64,000 nucleotides of DNA from the NCBI RefSeq assembly GCF_014642915.1, contig NZ_BMJE01000007.1, positions 124,001 through 188,000 on the forward strand, given 5' to 3'. The DNA is from Flavobacterium suaedae (GTDB lineage Bacteria > Bacteroidota > Bacteroidia > Flavobacteriales > Flavobacteriaceae). Shown piece by piece: positions 24,881-35,367 of this stretch. Below the pieces are notes generated by a model. The model had not been told where the DNA came from. It searched no databases and saw nothing but the letters and a program-made list of their open reading frames with translations. A program made the position numbers and the translations under genes. Within the stretch, counting starts at the first letter, position 1; every line of letters starts with the position of its first letter.

Positions 24881-25489
24881 TTACTTCTCGTTAGCATATC
24901 TTCTTGCTACTTCTTCCCAGTTAATTACATTAAAAAATGCTTCAATGTAATCAGGTCTTTTGTTTTGGTAGTTTAAGTAGTAAGCATGTTCCCATACATC
25001 AAGACCAAGTATTGGTGTACCACCGCAACCAATTTCCGGCATTAAGGGGTTATCCTGGTTAGGAGTAGAGCATACTTCAAGTTCACCACCTTTGTGTACA
25101 CAAAGCCACGCCCAGCCCGAGCCGAATTGTGTAGCGGCAGCTTTAGCAAACGTAGCTTTAAATTCTTCAAAAGAACCGAAAGCTTTATCAATAGCAGCTT
25201 CAAGGTCACCTGTTGGTTTACCGCCGCCGTTTGGCGACATTACCTGCCAAAATAAGTTATGATTGTAAAAACCACCACCGTTATTTCTAACAGCACTGTT
25301 AGAAGGGTCAAGGTTTATAAGTATGTTTTCAATAGTCTTTCCTTCAAGATCAGTACCTTCAACAGCATCATTAAGTTTAGTAGTATATCCGTTGTGGTGT
25401 TTAGTATGGTGTATTTCCATAGTACGTGCATCTATATGAGGCTCAAGGGCATCATAGGCGTAAGGAAGTTTTGGTAATTCAAAAGCCAT
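24881..25489 (-). CDS. sodB: Superoxide dismutase, Fe/Mn type
   Basis: 202 residues, full length. It converts superoxide to oxygen and hydrogen peroxide in the cytoplasm. Metal ligands are recognisable: H27 in MEIHHTKHH, His in NHNLFWQVM, and Asp/His in [11 protein letters not shown]. Fe versus Mn preference cannot be decided safely; the symbol sodB follows common flavobacterial usage. Possible -7 box TAAATTTG (minus strand, 25537-25530) without a good TTG partner. Its terminator is shared with the RNA array. Confidence 0.93.
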   Translation of the reverse strand: MAFELPKLPYAYDALEPHIDARTMEIHHTKHHNGYTTKLNDAVEGTDLEGKTIENILINLDPSNSAVRNNGGGFYNHNLFWQVMSPNGGGKPTGDLEAAIDKAFGSFEEFKATFAKAAATQFGSGWAWLCVHKGGELEVCSTPNQDNPLMPEIGCGGTPILGLDVWEHAYYLNYQNKRPDYIEAFFNVINWEEVARRYANEK

Positions 25490-25610
25490 AATATTAGGTG
25501 TTTTTAAAAGATTAATATTAATTTTAATCCAAATTTAGAGATTTAACTTGTAAAAAAGGATAAGATTTTGTTATAATTTCTCTTACTAATATTAAAAATA
25601 AACCTTCAAT

Positions 25611-28600
25611 TTGAGTAAGTCTGCATTTTCCGTTTATAATGCCTCAGCAGGTTCCGGTAAGACCTTTATGCTGGTAAAAGAGTATTTAAAAATACTACTG
25701 CAAAGCCCGGCAAATGACACCTACAGGAAGATACTGGCTATAACCTTTACCAACAAAGCCGTAGAGGAAATGAAAGGGCGTATTATAGCAAACCTGTCCG
25801 ATTTTGCAAAAGAGAACCCTGCCGAGCGGAATGAAGGCTTGATGAAAGCCATTTCGCGTGAAACAGGTTTATCACTGGCAACCATTCAGGAAAAATCAAA
25901 AGCCATAATAAAGCATATTATTCATAATTATGCCTCGTTTGATATTTCTACAATAGACCGTTTTACCCATAAGGTAATACGTGCCTTTGCGCACGATTTA
26001 AACCTGTCCGTTTCCTTTGATGTTTCGCTGGAAACCGAGAATCTTTTAAAAGAAGCGGTAGATGCTATTATAGCCAAAGCAGGCGATAATGAAGAGTTAA
26101 CCAACCTGCTGGTTGAATTTTCGTTAGATAAAACGGATAATGATAAAAGTTGGGATGTAACCTATGAGCTTTTTGAGACAGGTAAACTACTGGTAAACGA
26201 AAATAACCGTAGCGAACTGGAACAGTTTCATGAAAAAACCATAGGCGAATTTTTAATTATAAAAGATAAGCTCAACCAAGCGGTAAATAAACTGGAAGAG
26301 GAAAGTAAAACACTGGGGCATCAGCTTACTACTATGCTGGAGCAGGAGGGTATAGACCCTGCATCGTTCTCCCGTCAGGATTTCCCAAAGCATATAGGTT
26401 ACATTATAGCAGGCGAGCTAAAACCTACCCATAAAAAGTACTACGAACCCGACGATATAAAAATAAAAAAAGGCGCGAAAGATACTGCCGCTATAGAAAG
26501 CCTTACGCCACAATTACTGGCAACCTTGCAAAAGGTGTATAAAAACTACGAGAAAAAGAATTTTTACGAAGCCTTCCTTAAAAATATTACACCGCTATCA
26601 TTGCTTAACTCTATAAGTCAGGAATTAAACCGCATACAGGAGGAGCAAAACGTACTATCCATATCCGAGTTTAATGCCATCATCCATAAAGAAATTCAAA
26701 ACCAGCCCGCCCCTTTTATATACGAAAGACTGGGCGAGCGGTACAAACACTTTTTTATAGATGAGTTTCAGGATACCAGCCAAATGCAATGGCAAAACCT
26801 TATTCCGCTTATAGATAACGCCTTGGCAGGACAGGATTTAGAGGGTGTAAAAGGCTCACTTATGTTAGTGGGCGACCCTAAACAATCCATTTACCGTTGG
26901 CGTGGGGGTAAAGCCGAGCAGTTTATCGATTTAAGTAAGGAGGCTTTCAACCCCTTTTCTAACCCTGATAAAGAAGTTATTAATCTCGGCATGAACTACA
27001 GGAGTTACAACAATGTAATTCAGTTTAATAATGAGCTGTTTAGTTTCCTTTCTACCGAGTTTGATAATGAAGATTACGAAAGCCTGTACCGAAACAGCGA
27101 ACAGGGCTATGTAAATAAAGAAGGCGGTTATGTAAACATCTCTTTTATCCCTGAATTGGAAGGTAAAGAAGTAAAATCGGGTGATATTAGCGAGAAAGAC
27201 GAACTGTATTTGGAGGCTACGCTGCAAACCATACAGGCGTTAAAAGCAAAAGGCTTTCAGTACAGGGATATAGCCTTGCTTACCCGTAAACGCCGACCGG
27301 GAGTACTGCTGGCAAACTACCTTACCGAAAAGGGGGTGCCAATACTATCATCAGAAACCTTATTGATAGAAAATGCTGCTGAGGTAAAGCTGATAATCAA
27401 CCTGCTGCGCTATTTAAAAAGTAACGAGAACAAAGAAGCAAAAGCGCAGTTCCTGTACTTTGTAGCCGACACCCAACAAATGGGTACAGGCAAACATGCT
27501 TTTATTGCCGAAGGTATGGAACAACCCAACGAGCAGGAACTTGAAAAATGGCTTTCGGGCTATGGCATACACATATCGTTTAAAGATTGCAGAAAGAAAT
27601 CGCTTTATGAAGCGGTTGAAAGTATAATAGATGCTTTTATAAAAGATAAAAGTAACCAGAGTTATGTGCAGTACTTTTTAGATTTGGTACTGGAACGCGA
27701 TATCAGGTTACAATCAGGTATATCTGATTTTTTGGAGTATTGGGACAACAACGGTTCTAAATTCAGCATACCCTCACCCGAAGGGAACGATGCCGTGCGT
27801 ATTCTTACCATACATAAATCTAAAGGGTTGGAATTCCCTGTGGTAATTTTCCCATTTGCCGAGGAAGATTACTCCCGTTCACCACAAAGTAAAATGTGGC
27901 TGGAACTGGAAGATGAAACCATTGAAGTGCAAAAAGCCTTAATAGATAGTAATAAAGGTGTAGCCGAATACGGCGAACGCGGCGCGGAACTGTACGGTAT
28001 AAAAGAACAGGAAGAACTGCTGGACAACATTAATATACTATATGTAGCCCTTACCCGTGCCGAAGAACAACTGTATATTATTACGGGCAGGAACGTAACT
28101 TCACGCGGAGCGTTAACTAATAATATGTCGTCTTTCTTTATACGGTATTTAGAGTTTAAAGGCCTTTATGATGAAGGTAAAAATGTATATGAGTTTGGCG
28201 AGGCACAACGCCTTTCAGAACCTGATGAGGGCAGTGCACAACAACCCACCATACAAGTAGTACAGGAACGGTTTAACCCGCGAGCGGTAAAAATTGCACA
28301 GCGCGAAGCCTTAATGTGGGGCAGTACCCAACTGGAAGCCATCGAGTTTGGTAACATTATTCACGAAATACTATCGTTTGTAAAAACAACTGATGATATT
28401 CCGTTGGCAGTAATAAAGGCTATAGAATCAGGGTTAATAACCCAAAGCCAGAAAGAGGAAGTGAGTGCCATGTTGTTTAAAGTGGTAACCCACCCCGAAC
28501 TGGCAGTATTTTTCGTCGAAGCCACAACTATATTTAATGAGCAAAGTATAATTGCACCCGGTATGCAAACCATTAAACCCGACAGGGTAGTGGTAAAAGG

Positions 28601-28766
28601 TACTAAAGCCTACCTGCTGGACTATAAAACCGGAGTGCACCTAAAGAAATATGAAAACCAATTACAAAATTATCAACTGGCATTAACCGAAATGGGTTTA
28701 CAAGTAGCTAAAAAAGTGTTAGTATACATTGGAGAGGAAATAAATGTGGTAAATTTGCCGGTGTAA
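25611..28766 (+). CDS. UvrD/RecB-type helicase-nuclease, AddA-like
   Basis: 1051 residues from a TTG start at 25611; no ATG fits upstream of the Walker A region. Superfamily 1 helicase: Walker A NASAGSGKT (residues 10-18), Walker B region FFIDEFQDTSQMQWQ, motif III MLVGDPKQSIYRWRGGK, later motifs ILTIHKSKGLEFPVV and LYVALTRAEEQLYI. The C-terminal RecB-type nuclease shows DRVVVKG ... LLDYKTG. With the AddB-like protein at 32528-35299 it should form the helicase-nuclease that processes double-strand breaks for RecA. In this genome the two genes are 3.8 kb apart. Confidence 0.88.
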   Translation: MSKSAFSVYNASAGSGKTFMLVKEYLKILLQSPANDTYRKILAITFTNKAVEEMKGRIIANLSDFAKENPAERNEGLMKAISRETGLSLATIQEKSKAIIKHIIHNYASFDISTIDRFTHKVIRAFAHDLNLSVSFDVSLETENLLKEAVDAIIAKAGDNEELTNLLVEFSLDKTDNDKSWDVTYELFETGKLLVNENNRSELEQFHEKTIGEFLIIKDKLNQAVNKLEEESKTLGHQLTTMLEQEGIDPASFSRQDFPKHIGYIIAGELKPTHKKYYEPDDIKIKKGAKDTAAIESLTPQLLATLQKVYKNYEKKNFYEAFLKNITPLSLLNSISQELNRIQEEQNVLSISEFNAIIHKEIQNQPAPFIYERLGERYKHFFIDEFQDTSQMQWQNLIPLIDNALAGQDLEGVKGSLMLVGDPKQSIYRWRGGKAEQFIDLSKEAFNPFSNPDKEVINLGMNYRSYNNVIQFNNELFSFLSTEFDNEDYESLYRNSEQGYVNKEGGYVNISFIPELEGKEVKSGDISEKDELYLEATLQTIQALKAKGFQYRDIALLTRKRRPGVLLANYLTEKGVPILSSETLLIENAAEVKLIINLLRYLKSNENKEAKAQFLYFVADTQQMGTGKHAFIAEGMEQPNEQELEKWLSGYGIHISFKDCRKKSLYEAVESIIDAFIKDKSNQSYVQYFLDLVLERDIRLQSGISDFLEYWDNNGSKFSIPSPEGNDAVRILTIHKSKGLEFPVVIFPFAEEDYSRSPQSKMWLELEDETIEVQKALIDSNKGVAEYGERGAELYGIKEQEELLDNINILYVALTRAEEQLYIITGRNVTSRGALTNNMSSFFIRYLEFKGLYDEGKNVYEFGEAQRLSEPDEGSAQQPTIQVVQERFNPRAVKIAQREALMWGSTQLEAIEFGNIIHEILSFVKTTDDIPLAVIKAIESGLITQSQKEEVSAMLFKVVTHPELAVFFVEATTIFNEQSIIAPGMQTIKPDRVVVKGTKAYLLDYKTGVHLKKYENQLQNYQLALTEMGLQVAKKVLVYIGEEINVVNLPV

Positions 28767-28778
28767 AAGTTATGGTGA

Positions 28779-28846
28779 AGTCACAGTTCACAGTTGCAGT
28801 TGGCAGTCACAGTTGGCAGTAGCAGGAGGCACACAGTTATCAGTTT
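28779..28846 (+). repeat. Degenerate CAGTT/GGCAGT repeats upstream of the four-helix gene
   Basis: About nine copies of CAGT(T) at 5-9-base spacing, for example CACAGTTGGCAGT. It matches, in inverted orientation, the ACTG-rich repeats on the other side of the small gene. Confidence 0.6.
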
Positions 28847-28858
28847 AATTAACTATAT

Positions 28859-29227
28859 ATGGATTTTAGGCAGTTAACAGGGTATAAAAAAGCGTTTGAA
28901 ATATCGATGGAAGTATTTCATCTTTCTAAATCGTTCCCTACTGAAGAAAAATACTCTCTTACTGACCAGATAAGACGTTCTTCACGAAGTGTATGTGCTA
29001 ACTTTGCTGAGGCTTACAGAAAAAGAAGATATGTTAACCATTTTATTAGTAAGCTAACAGATTGCGATGCTGAAAATTCAGAAACAAACGTTTGGCTGGA
29101 ATTTGCCCTAAAATGTAACTATATAACAGAAGAACAATATATAAGTTTGATACAAAAAAATAATGAAGTTGGAAAAATCATCAACTTTATGATAAACAAC
29201 CCCGAGAAATTTGGGTGTAAAATTTAA
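28859..29227 (+). CDS. Four-helix-bundle protein (23S rRNA intervening-sequence family)
   Basis: 122 residues, all helical. The family marks are FRQLTGYKKAFEISMEVF at the start, then YSLTDQIRRSSRSVCANFAEAYRK and ITEEQY. Members often sit inside 23S rRNA genes or near retroelements (Avd-like); here no rRNA gene is near and the gene stands alone between short repeats in inverted orientation. It probably binds nucleic acid; function unknown. Because of the repeat setting it may be part of a small mobile or decaying element. Confidence 0.88.
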   Translation: MDFRQLTGYKKAFEISMEVFHLSKSFPTEEKYSLTDQIRRSSRSVCANFAEAYRKRRYVNHFISKLTDCDAENSETNVWLEFALKCNYITEEQYISLIQKNNEVGKIINFMINNPEKFGCKI

Positions 29228-29251
29228 TTTAAAGATTTTTAAAGAGAATTA

Positions 29252-29360
29252 CAGCAACTGAACACTGAAAACCGAGACTTAATTATTGAGGTAGTAACTG
29301 AAAACTGAGACTGAACACTGCGACTGAACACTGAGTACCGCGACTGAAAACTGAAAACTA
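29252..29360 (+). repeat. Degenerate ACTGAAAACTG repeats downstream of the four-helix gene
   Basis: Repeated ACTGAAAACTGA / GACTGAACACTGC units (14-base direct repeat CGACTGAACACTGC-type), ending 29 bases before kbl. In reverse complement they read CAGTTTTCAGT, like the repeats before the gene. Confidence 0.6.
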
Positions 29361-29388
29361 GATAAAACAACAACAAACAAACTATACT

Positions 29389-30582
29389 ATGTACGGAAAG
29401 ATTAAAGATTACCTTGCTGAAGAGCTGGAATCCATAAAAGAAAACGGACTGTTTAAAAAGGAGCGTATTATAGCATCGCCACAAGATGCTGAAATAACCC
29501 TGACTGACGGGAGTAAAGTATTAAACTTTTGTGCTAACAACTACTTAGGTTTATCATCGCACCCTGAGGTAATTCAGGCAGCTAAAGATACTATGGATAC
29601 TCATGGCTTCGGTATGTCATCAGTACGTTTTATTTGCGGTACGCAGGATATTCATAAAGAATTAGAGCAAAAAGTAGCTGATTTCTACGGAACAGAAGAC
29701 ACTATATTATATGCAGCCGCTTTTGATGCTAACGGTGGAGTTTTTGAACCATTATTAAGTGCCGAAGATGCTATTATATCAGATAGCCTTAACCATGCCT
29801 CTATAATTGATGGTGTTCGCCTTTGTAAAGCGGCACGTTACCGTTATGAAAATAACAACATGGAGGATTTGGAGCAGCAGCTTATAAAAGCCAATGAGGA
29901 AAACAGAAGGTTTAAAATTATTGTAACCGATGGGGTTTTCTCTATGGACGGGCTTTTAGCGCCGCTGGATAAAATATGTGACCTTGCCGATAAATATGAT
30001 GCGCTTGTAATGGTAGATGAATGCCACGCAGCAGGTTTTATAGGTGCAACCGGTAAAGGAACACTGGAAGCTAAAAATGTAATGGGCAGAGTAGATATTA
30101 TTACAGGAACACTTGGTAAAGCCCTTGGTGGTGCAATGGGTGGTTATACAACAGGTAAAAAAGAAATTATTGAAATGTTAAGACAACGTTCAAGACCGTA
30201 CCTGTTCTCTAACTCGCTGGCTCCTGCTATAGTAGGTGCATCTATAAAAGTGTTTGAGCTTTTAGAAAAAGATACCTCATTAAGAGATAAACTGGAATGG
30301 AATACCAACTACTTTAAAAAAGGTATGAAAGAAGCCGGTTTTGATATTATAGATGGTGATTCGGCTATTGTACCGGTAATGCTGTATGATGCTAAATTAT
30401 CTCAGGAAATGGCAGATAAATTATTAGAAAAAGGTATTTATGTAATAGGGTTCTTTTTCCCTGTTGTACCTAAAGATAAAGCACGTATAAGAGTACAACT
30501 TTCTGCAGCCCATACTAAAGAGCATTTAGACAAGGCAATAGCTTCTTTTACAGAAGTTGGGAAAGCATTAACTATTATTTAA
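29389..30582 (+). CDS. kbl: Glycine C-acetyltransferase (2-amino-3-ketobutyrate CoA ligase)
   Basis: 397-residue PLP enzyme of the alpha-oxoamine synthase family. It cleaves 2-amino-3-ketobutyrate with CoA to glycine and acetyl-CoA in threonine breakdown. Seen: [16 protein letters not shown] substrate region, [11 protein letters not shown], the Asp in [12 protein letters not shown], and the PLP lysine in [15 protein letters not shown]. Length fits Kbl rather than 8-amino-7-oxononanoate synthase. No threonine dehydrogenase is adjacent. ACTG repeats lie just upstream. Confidence 0.92.
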   Translation: MYGKIKDYLAEELESIKENGLFKKERIIASPQDAEITLTDGSKVLNFCANNYLGLSSHPEVIQAAKDTMDTHGFGMSSVRFICGTQDIHKELEQKVADFYGTEDTILYAAAFDANGGVFEPLLSAEDAIISDSLNHASIIDGVRLCKAARYRYENNNMEDLEQQLIKANEENRRFKIIVTDGVFSMDGLLAPLDKICDLADKYDALVMVDECHAAGFIGATGKGTLEAKNVMGRVDIITGTLGKALGGAMGGYTTGKKEIIEMLRQRSRPYLFSNSLAPAIVGASIKVFELLEKDTSLRDKLEWNTNYFKKGMKEAGFDIIDGDSAIVPVMLYDAKLSQEMADKLLEKGIYVIGFFFPVVPKDKARIRVQLSAAHTKEHLDKAIASFTEVGKALTII

Positions 30583-30625
30583 CGGGATTTTATGGGCATA
30601 AGTAAGATAATTTTTAATAAATCGT

Positions 30626-30656
30626 TTTGCCATTAGCTTTTAACAGAGTAAATTTG
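30626..30656 (+). promoter_or_regulatory. Promoter of the OmpA-family gene
   Basis: TTTG at 30626-30629, 19-base spacer, TAAATTTG at 30649-30656; start codon 38 bases after the box. Confidence 0.65.
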
Positions 30657-30694
30657 CTCTTGATATAACCTATTTGTAATTAAAATAAAAAAGT

Positions 30695-32095
30695 ATGAAA
30701 CATCTTAACAAACTGTTCGTTGCTGCCCTTATGGCATTGGGTCTTAATGCCCATGCGCAGGACGAAAACAACCCTTGGGCCGTTTCCTTCGGTGCCAATG
30801 CAGTAAGTACACGTTTTGGCGCTGCATCTGATTTCGGAGGTCAATTTGGCGACTTCTTTAAAATGGATGAGCAATGGAATATAATTCCTTCTGTATCTTA
30901 CCTTAATGTATCTAGAAATATAGGAGATAATTTTTCTTTCGGGCTTACAGGGTCTGTAAACAAAATTGATAAAGTAACTACTCGTGTAATGGGAACTGAT
31001 GACGAGTATATGGTAACTGATCCGGGAGACCTTACTTACTACGGTGCAGATGCTATCATTAAATATAGCTTTATGAATGCTATAGGTACTTCATGGTTCG
31101 ACCCATACTTACATATAGGTGGTGGTTACACTTGGATTGACGAGAAAGGTAACGGTACTGTAAACGGTGGTCTTGGTTTTAACTTCTGGTTAACTGAGCA
31201 AATGGCACTTTCAGTACAATCTACTTACAAGCACACTTTCGAAGACCAGGCAGAAGCAAACGTACCAAGACACATACAACACTTTGCAGGTCTTACTTTC
31301 AAATTTGGAGGTAAAGATACTGATGGTGACGGTATATATGACAAGGATGATTTATGTCCTGAAACACCGGGTCTTGAGAAATTCCAAGGATGTCCTGACA
31401 GTGATTCAGATGGTATCCAAGATAGCGAAGATGACTGTCCTAACGAAGCTGGTTTAGCTGAATTAAACGGTTGTCCTGATAGAGACGGTGACGGTATTGC
31501 TGATAAAGATGATATGTGTCCGGATGTTGCAGGTCTTGCAAATATGATGGGATGTCCTGACAGCGATGGTGACGGTATAAAAGACAGTGAAGATGAGTGC
31601 CCTAACCAAGCTGGTCCTAAAGCTAACAACGGTTGCCCATGGCCAGATACTGACGGTGACGGTGTTCTTGACAAAGATGATCTTTGCCCGGAAGTAAAAG
31701 GTACTAAGTCTAACCGTGGTTGCCCTGAAGTAACTGAAGAGGTTATGAAGCAACTTAACGACTATGCAAGAACTATCCTGTTCAACAGTGGTAAATCAAG
31801 CTTTAAAGATGGTACTGTTCCTGTACTAGAGAACATGAGAGATATCCTTAAAGAGTACCCTCAGGCTAGATTCTCTATCGAAGGTCACACAGATAGCGAT
31901 GGTAGTAACCAACTTAACCAGGAGCTTTCTGAAAACAGAGCTGCTGCTGTACTTAACTTCTTAGTAGAAAACGGAATCTCTAAAGACAGATTAATGTCTA
32001 CTGGTTTCGGTGAAACTAAGCCAATCGCTTCTAACAAAACTGCTGCTGGTAAAGCACAAAACAGAAGAGTTGAAGTTAAGCTTATTAAAGAGTAA
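30695..32095 (+). CDS. OmpA-family outer-membrane porin with thrombospondin type 3 repeats
   Basis: 466 residues. Order: signal peptide (cleavage after AHAQ), an N-terminal beta-barrel of ~200 residues, about five calcium-binding TSP3 repeats (DxDGDGIxDxxDxCP with paired Cys, residues ~205-345), and a C-terminal peptidoglycan-binding OmpA domain ([28 protein letters not shown]). It links the outer membrane to the cell wall. Codon use is strongly biased (GGT, CTT, CGT), which suggests an abundant protein. Own promoter and terminator, so monocistronic. Confidence 0.93.
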   Translation: MKHLNKLFVAALMALGLNAHAQDENNPWAVSFGANAVSTRFGAASDFGGQFGDFFKMDEQWNIIPSVSYLNVSRNIGDNFSFGLTGSVNKIDKVTTRVMGTDDEYMVTDPGDLTYYGADAIIKYSFMNAIGTSWFDPYLHIGGGYTWIDEKGNGTVNGGLGFNFWLTEQMALSVQSTYKHTFEDQAEANVPRHIQHFAGLTFKFGGKDTDGDGIYDKDDLCPETPGLEKFQGCPDSDSDGIQDSEDDCPNEAGLAELNGCPDRDGDGIADKDDMCPDVAGLANMMGCPDSDGDGIKDSEDECPNQAGPKANNGCPWPDTDGDGVLDKDDLCPEVKGTKSNRGCPEVTEEVMKQLNDYARTILFNSGKSSFKDGTVPVLENMRDILKEYPQARFSIEGHTDSDGSNQLNQELSENRAAAVLNFLVENGISKDRLMSTGFGETKPIASNKTAAGKAQNRRVEVKLIKE

Positions 32096-32117
32096 TTAAT
32101 ACTTTTAAATATATTTA

Positions 32118-32149
32118 GAAAAGCCTCCGCAATGCGGAGGCTTTTTTTA
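32118..32149 (+). terminator. Terminator after the OmpA-family gene
   Basis: Perfect stem AAAAGCCTCCGCA / TGCGGAGGCTTTT followed by T-run. Confidence 0.92.
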
Positions 32150-32213
32150 TAAAAAAAAATGTAAACTTGTGTAGTAGTATCTTGCTTTAAATCAACTATA
32201 AAACTAAATTATT

Positions 32214-32483
32214 ATGAAAAAAACTATCCTAATTTTAGTAATGCTGTTTCTGCTTGTTTCATGTGCCCGCCACACCTCCTGCGACTTCCCTACTGAAGAA
32301 CAATACGGGTTTTGGAGTGGATTATTGCATGGTATTATATCTCCTATAGGTTTGGTAGGTATGTTGATATATGATGATGTAGCTGTTTTCGCCCCTAATA
32401 ACAATGGAGCATGGTATGCTTTCGGATTCTTATTAGGTTCAGGAGGTTGGGGTTTTTTAGCTTCCAGAGGTTCTAAAAAGTGA
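32214..32483 (+). CDS. Small hypothetical lipoprotein with glycine-rich membrane-like segments
   Basis: 89 residues. Lipoprotein signal with lipobox LVSC at residue ~17, then a short region with two hydrophobic, Gly-rich stretches (GLLHGIISPIGLVGMLIYDD and AFGFLLGSGGWGFLA) resembling small YfgG/glycine-zipper-like envelope proteins. It has no close recognised family. It precedes the AddB-like gene by 44 bases but probably has its own transcript after the OmpA terminator. Confidence 0.7.
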   Translation: MKKTILILVMLFLLVSCARHTSCDFPTEEQYGFWSGLLHGIISPIGLVGMLIYDDVAVFAPNNNGAWYAFGFLLGSGGWGFLASRGSKK

Positions 32484-32527
32484 GTTGATTATATAAGGGT
32501 TGACAAGGGTTTTATTATTTTTACATT

Positions 32528-35299
32528 ATGCCAAACGAAACCTTTTTAGATAAGCTCGCTATACAACTCACAACCGATTATGGTAATTCCCTCGCAGGGG
32601 TAACGGTGATACTGCCCAACAAACGGGCAAAAATATTCTTGTTAGAAGCGCTGAAAAGGCAAATCAGCGGGACGATATTCGCTCCTGAAATAATCAGTAT
32701 AGAAGATTTTATACAAGACGTAGCCGGCATACGCAGCGTAGATGCTATAGAGCTACTCTTTGAGTTCTACAACATATACATAAGCCTTACCCCGAAAGAC
32801 AAACAACAACCTTTTGAAAACTTCGCTAACTGGGCAAAAACCCTGTTGCAGGATTTCAATGAAATAGATAGGTACCTGCTATCGCCCAATCATATACTTT
32901 CGTACCTGAAAGATATTGAAGATATAAAGCACTGGTCGGTAGATGTAGACAGCCATACAGAGATGATTAAAAATTATCTTGAGTTTTGGGAGTTGTTGCC
33001 TACCTATTATCATACGCTATACAAGCATTTACAGGAAAAAGGAGTAGGCTACCAGGGGCTTATTTATAGGGAAGCGGTAGATAACATCACTCACTTTTCC
33101 AACGCTTTTGAAGGGAAGCAACTCATATTTGCAGGCTTTAATGCCCTTAATGCTGCCGAGGAGCGAATAATTCAGCACCTTACTTCCAGCGGTCAGGCAA
33201 AAGTATATTGGGATATCGACTATACTTTTTTAAATGACCCTTACCATGATGCAGGGCTCTTTATCCGCCGTTTTAAGGAAAGTTGGGGAAAGTATACCTC
33301 GCAGCCGTTTGAGTGGATTAGCCACAGTTTTAGCGAGGCAAAAAACATAAATATTATAGGTACGCCCAAAACAGTAGGTCAGGCAAAAATAGCCGGGCAA
33401 ATTATAGAGCAAATACAGCAATCGGGGCAAAGTTTAGATAAAACGGCTTTGGTACTGGGAGAAGAAAACCTTTTGATACCCATGCTTTACAGCTTACCGA
33501 AAAGTGTGGGCAGCCTCAATATTACTATGGGGTACAGCAGCCGAAACAACCCTGCCCAAATATTGGTGCAGAAGTTATTCAAAATGCACACCAACGCCCT
33601 AAACCGCAGCGAAAAAAGCTATACGTTATATTATAGGGAGGTGTTGGATATACTTACGCACCCGTTAGTAGAACCGTATGCCAAAGCCGATAAACTGGTA
33701 GAGGTCATCAACAGGAATAATATTACGTTTCTGTCGCATGCCAAACTGTTGGAGATAAATAAAAACCCTACGCCGTTTTTTAACTTATTGTTCGAGCGTT
33801 GGGACGAGAATACAGGCGAGGTACTGCAACGCCTTTCCCGTATATTGGTACAACTAAAATCGTTTATGAGCAACGATGAAGAAGAAGATAAAATTACCAA
33901 AGCCTTTTTATACTCCATTTTTAAAGTAATCAACAAACTGATTAATTATTACGAAGAGCATCCGCAAATGCAAAACCTTGCCGTATTGCAGTCGGTGTAC
34001 AAACAGGTAATAGACTTAGCCGAAGTATCATTTGAAGGGGAACCGCTTTCGGGCTTACAGGTAATGGGAGTGTTGGAAAGCCGTGTGCTGGATTTTGAGA
34101 ATGTGATCATAACATCAATGAACGAAGGGAAATTCCCAGCAGGGAAAACACAAAATTCGTTTATTCCGTATGATGTAAAAAAGGAAAACAACCTGCCGAC
34201 GTATAAAGAGAAAGATGCTATTTACAGTTACCACTTTTATCACCTGCTGATGCGGGCTAAAAATGTGTACCTGCTTTATAATACCGAAAGTGAGGGGCTT
34301 GATGCCGGAGAGCGCAGCCGTTTCCTTACCCAGCTTGAAATTGAAAAGCAACCTGCCCACAACCTGAAAACAATGGTATATAATGCCTACCTGCCCGAAA
34401 AAGCATACAGCCCTATGGTAGTACCAAAATCGGAGAAAGTGGCGGAGCGTTTAAAAGAAATAGCTACTAATAAGGGGTTTTCGCCATCGGCGTTAACGGG
34501 GTACATTCGTAACCCGATGCAGTTCTATTTCCAGAGAGTATTACGCATCCGTGAAGTAGATGAGGTGGAGGAAAGCATCGCGCTAAACACGCTGGGAACT
34601 ATTATTCACGGTGCTTTAGAGGAACTGTACACCCCATATATAGATAAGTTCCTTTCGGTTGAAGATGTAGCGACCATGCAGGCAAAGGCTGATGATGAGG
34701 TAATGAATCAGTTTAAACAGGTCTACAAGGAAGGGGAAATACGTAAAGGGCGTAACCTACTAGCATTTGAGGTGGCAAAACGCAACGTGCAAAACCTTTT
34801 AAAGCAGGAAAAGCAAAACCTTGAAGATGGTGATGCCGTAAAGGTACTTGCCTTAGAAAGAAACTACGAACGTTGGCTGCAAGACGACCAGTTGCCGTAT
34901 GCCGTGAAAATATCAGGGAATATAGACCGTATAGAGCAGCGCAACGGGAAAATCAGGATTATAGACTACAAAACGGGTAAAGTAGATAAGTATAACCTTG
35001 TTTTAAAAAGCTGGGAGGGGCTTACCGCCGAAATTAAAAACGATAAGATAATTCAGTTACTAACGTATGTATTTATGTATGAACAGCACGCTAACGGACT
35101 GGGAATTGAAGCGGGAATTATATCTTTTAAAAACATGAAAAGCGGGTTTATGAATTTCAGTTTTAAGGAGGGTGACGGCAGAGGTACACCCGCTCACGAT
35201 ATTGTTACCCCCGAACTTTTAGAGGAATACAAAACACAATTGGTCACGCTAATTAACGAAATACTAAATACCGAAGTGCCTTTTGAGGAGGTTGTTTAG
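32528..35299 (+). CDS. PD-(D/E)XK nuclease, AddB-like
   Basis: 923 residues. The N-terminal two thirds look like a degenerate superfamily 1 helicase (VILPNKRAKIFL at the Walker position has no intact GKT, so it is inactive as an ATPase). The C-terminal third is a RecB-type nuclease: GTIIHGALEELY, GNIDRIEQ, and RIIDYKTGKVD with the D...DYK catalytic set. I see no AddB Cys cluster for an iron-sulfur centre. It probably partners the AddA-like protein at 25611-28766 in recombinational repair. Confidence 0.85.
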   Translation: MPNETFLDKLAIQLTTDYGNSLAGVTVILPNKRAKIFLLEALKRQISGTIFAPEIISIEDFIQDVAGIRSVDAIELLFEFYNIYISLTPKDKQQPFENFANWAKTLLQDFNEIDRYLLSPNHILSYLKDIEDIKHWSVDVDSHTEMIKNYLEFWELLPTYYHTLYKHLQEKGVGYQGLIYREAVDNITHFSNAFEGKQLIFAGFNALNAAEERIIQHLTSSGQAKVYWDIDYTFLNDPYHDAGLFIRRFKESWGKYTSQPFEWISHSFSEAKNINIIGTPKTVGQAKIAGQIIEQIQQSGQSLDKTALVLGEENLLIPMLYSLPKSVGSLNITMGYSSRNNPAQILVQKLFKMHTNALNRSEKSYTLYYREVLDILTHPLVEPYAKADKLVEVINRNNITFLSHAKLLEINKNPTPFFNLLFERWDENTGEVLQRLSRILVQLKSFMSNDEEEDKITKAFLYSIFKVINKLINYYEEHPQMQNLAVLQSVYKQVIDLAEVSFEGEPLSGLQVMGVLESRVLDFENVIITSMNEGKFPAGKTQNSFIPYDVKKENNLPTYKEKDAIYSYHFYHLLMRAKNVYLLYNTESEGLDAGERSRFLTQLEIEKQPAHNLKTMVYNAYLPEKAYSPMVVPKSEKVAERLKEIATNKGFSPSALTGYIRNPMQFYFQRVLRIREVDEVEESIALNTLGTIIHGALEELYTPYIDKFLSVEDVATMQAKADDEVMNQFKQVYKEGEIRKGRNLLAFEVAKRNVQNLLKQEKQNLEDGDAVKVLALERNYERWLQDDQLPYAVKISGNIDRIEQRNGKIRIIDYKTGKVDKYNLVLKSWEGLTAEIKNDKIIQLLTYVFMYEQHANGLGIEAGIISFKNMKSGFMNFSFKEGDGRGTPAHDIVTPELLEEYKTQLVTLINEILNTEVPFEEVV

Positions 35300-35367
35300 T
35301 TTTCTGAAAAACGATAAAATAAAAAGACTATTTTGATAGAGCTAAAAAATTAAAACCATCCAAAAAA

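Noticed and set aside
28859..29227. Four-helix protein as part of a 23S rRNA intervening sequence
   Set aside because: No rRNA sequence is recognisable on either side; the gene lies between protein-coding genes.
31225..31674. 149-codon antisense ORF inside the OmpA/TSP3 gene
   Set aside because: Its Ser/Pro repeats are the complement of the TSP3 calcium-binding repeats; no start context of its own.
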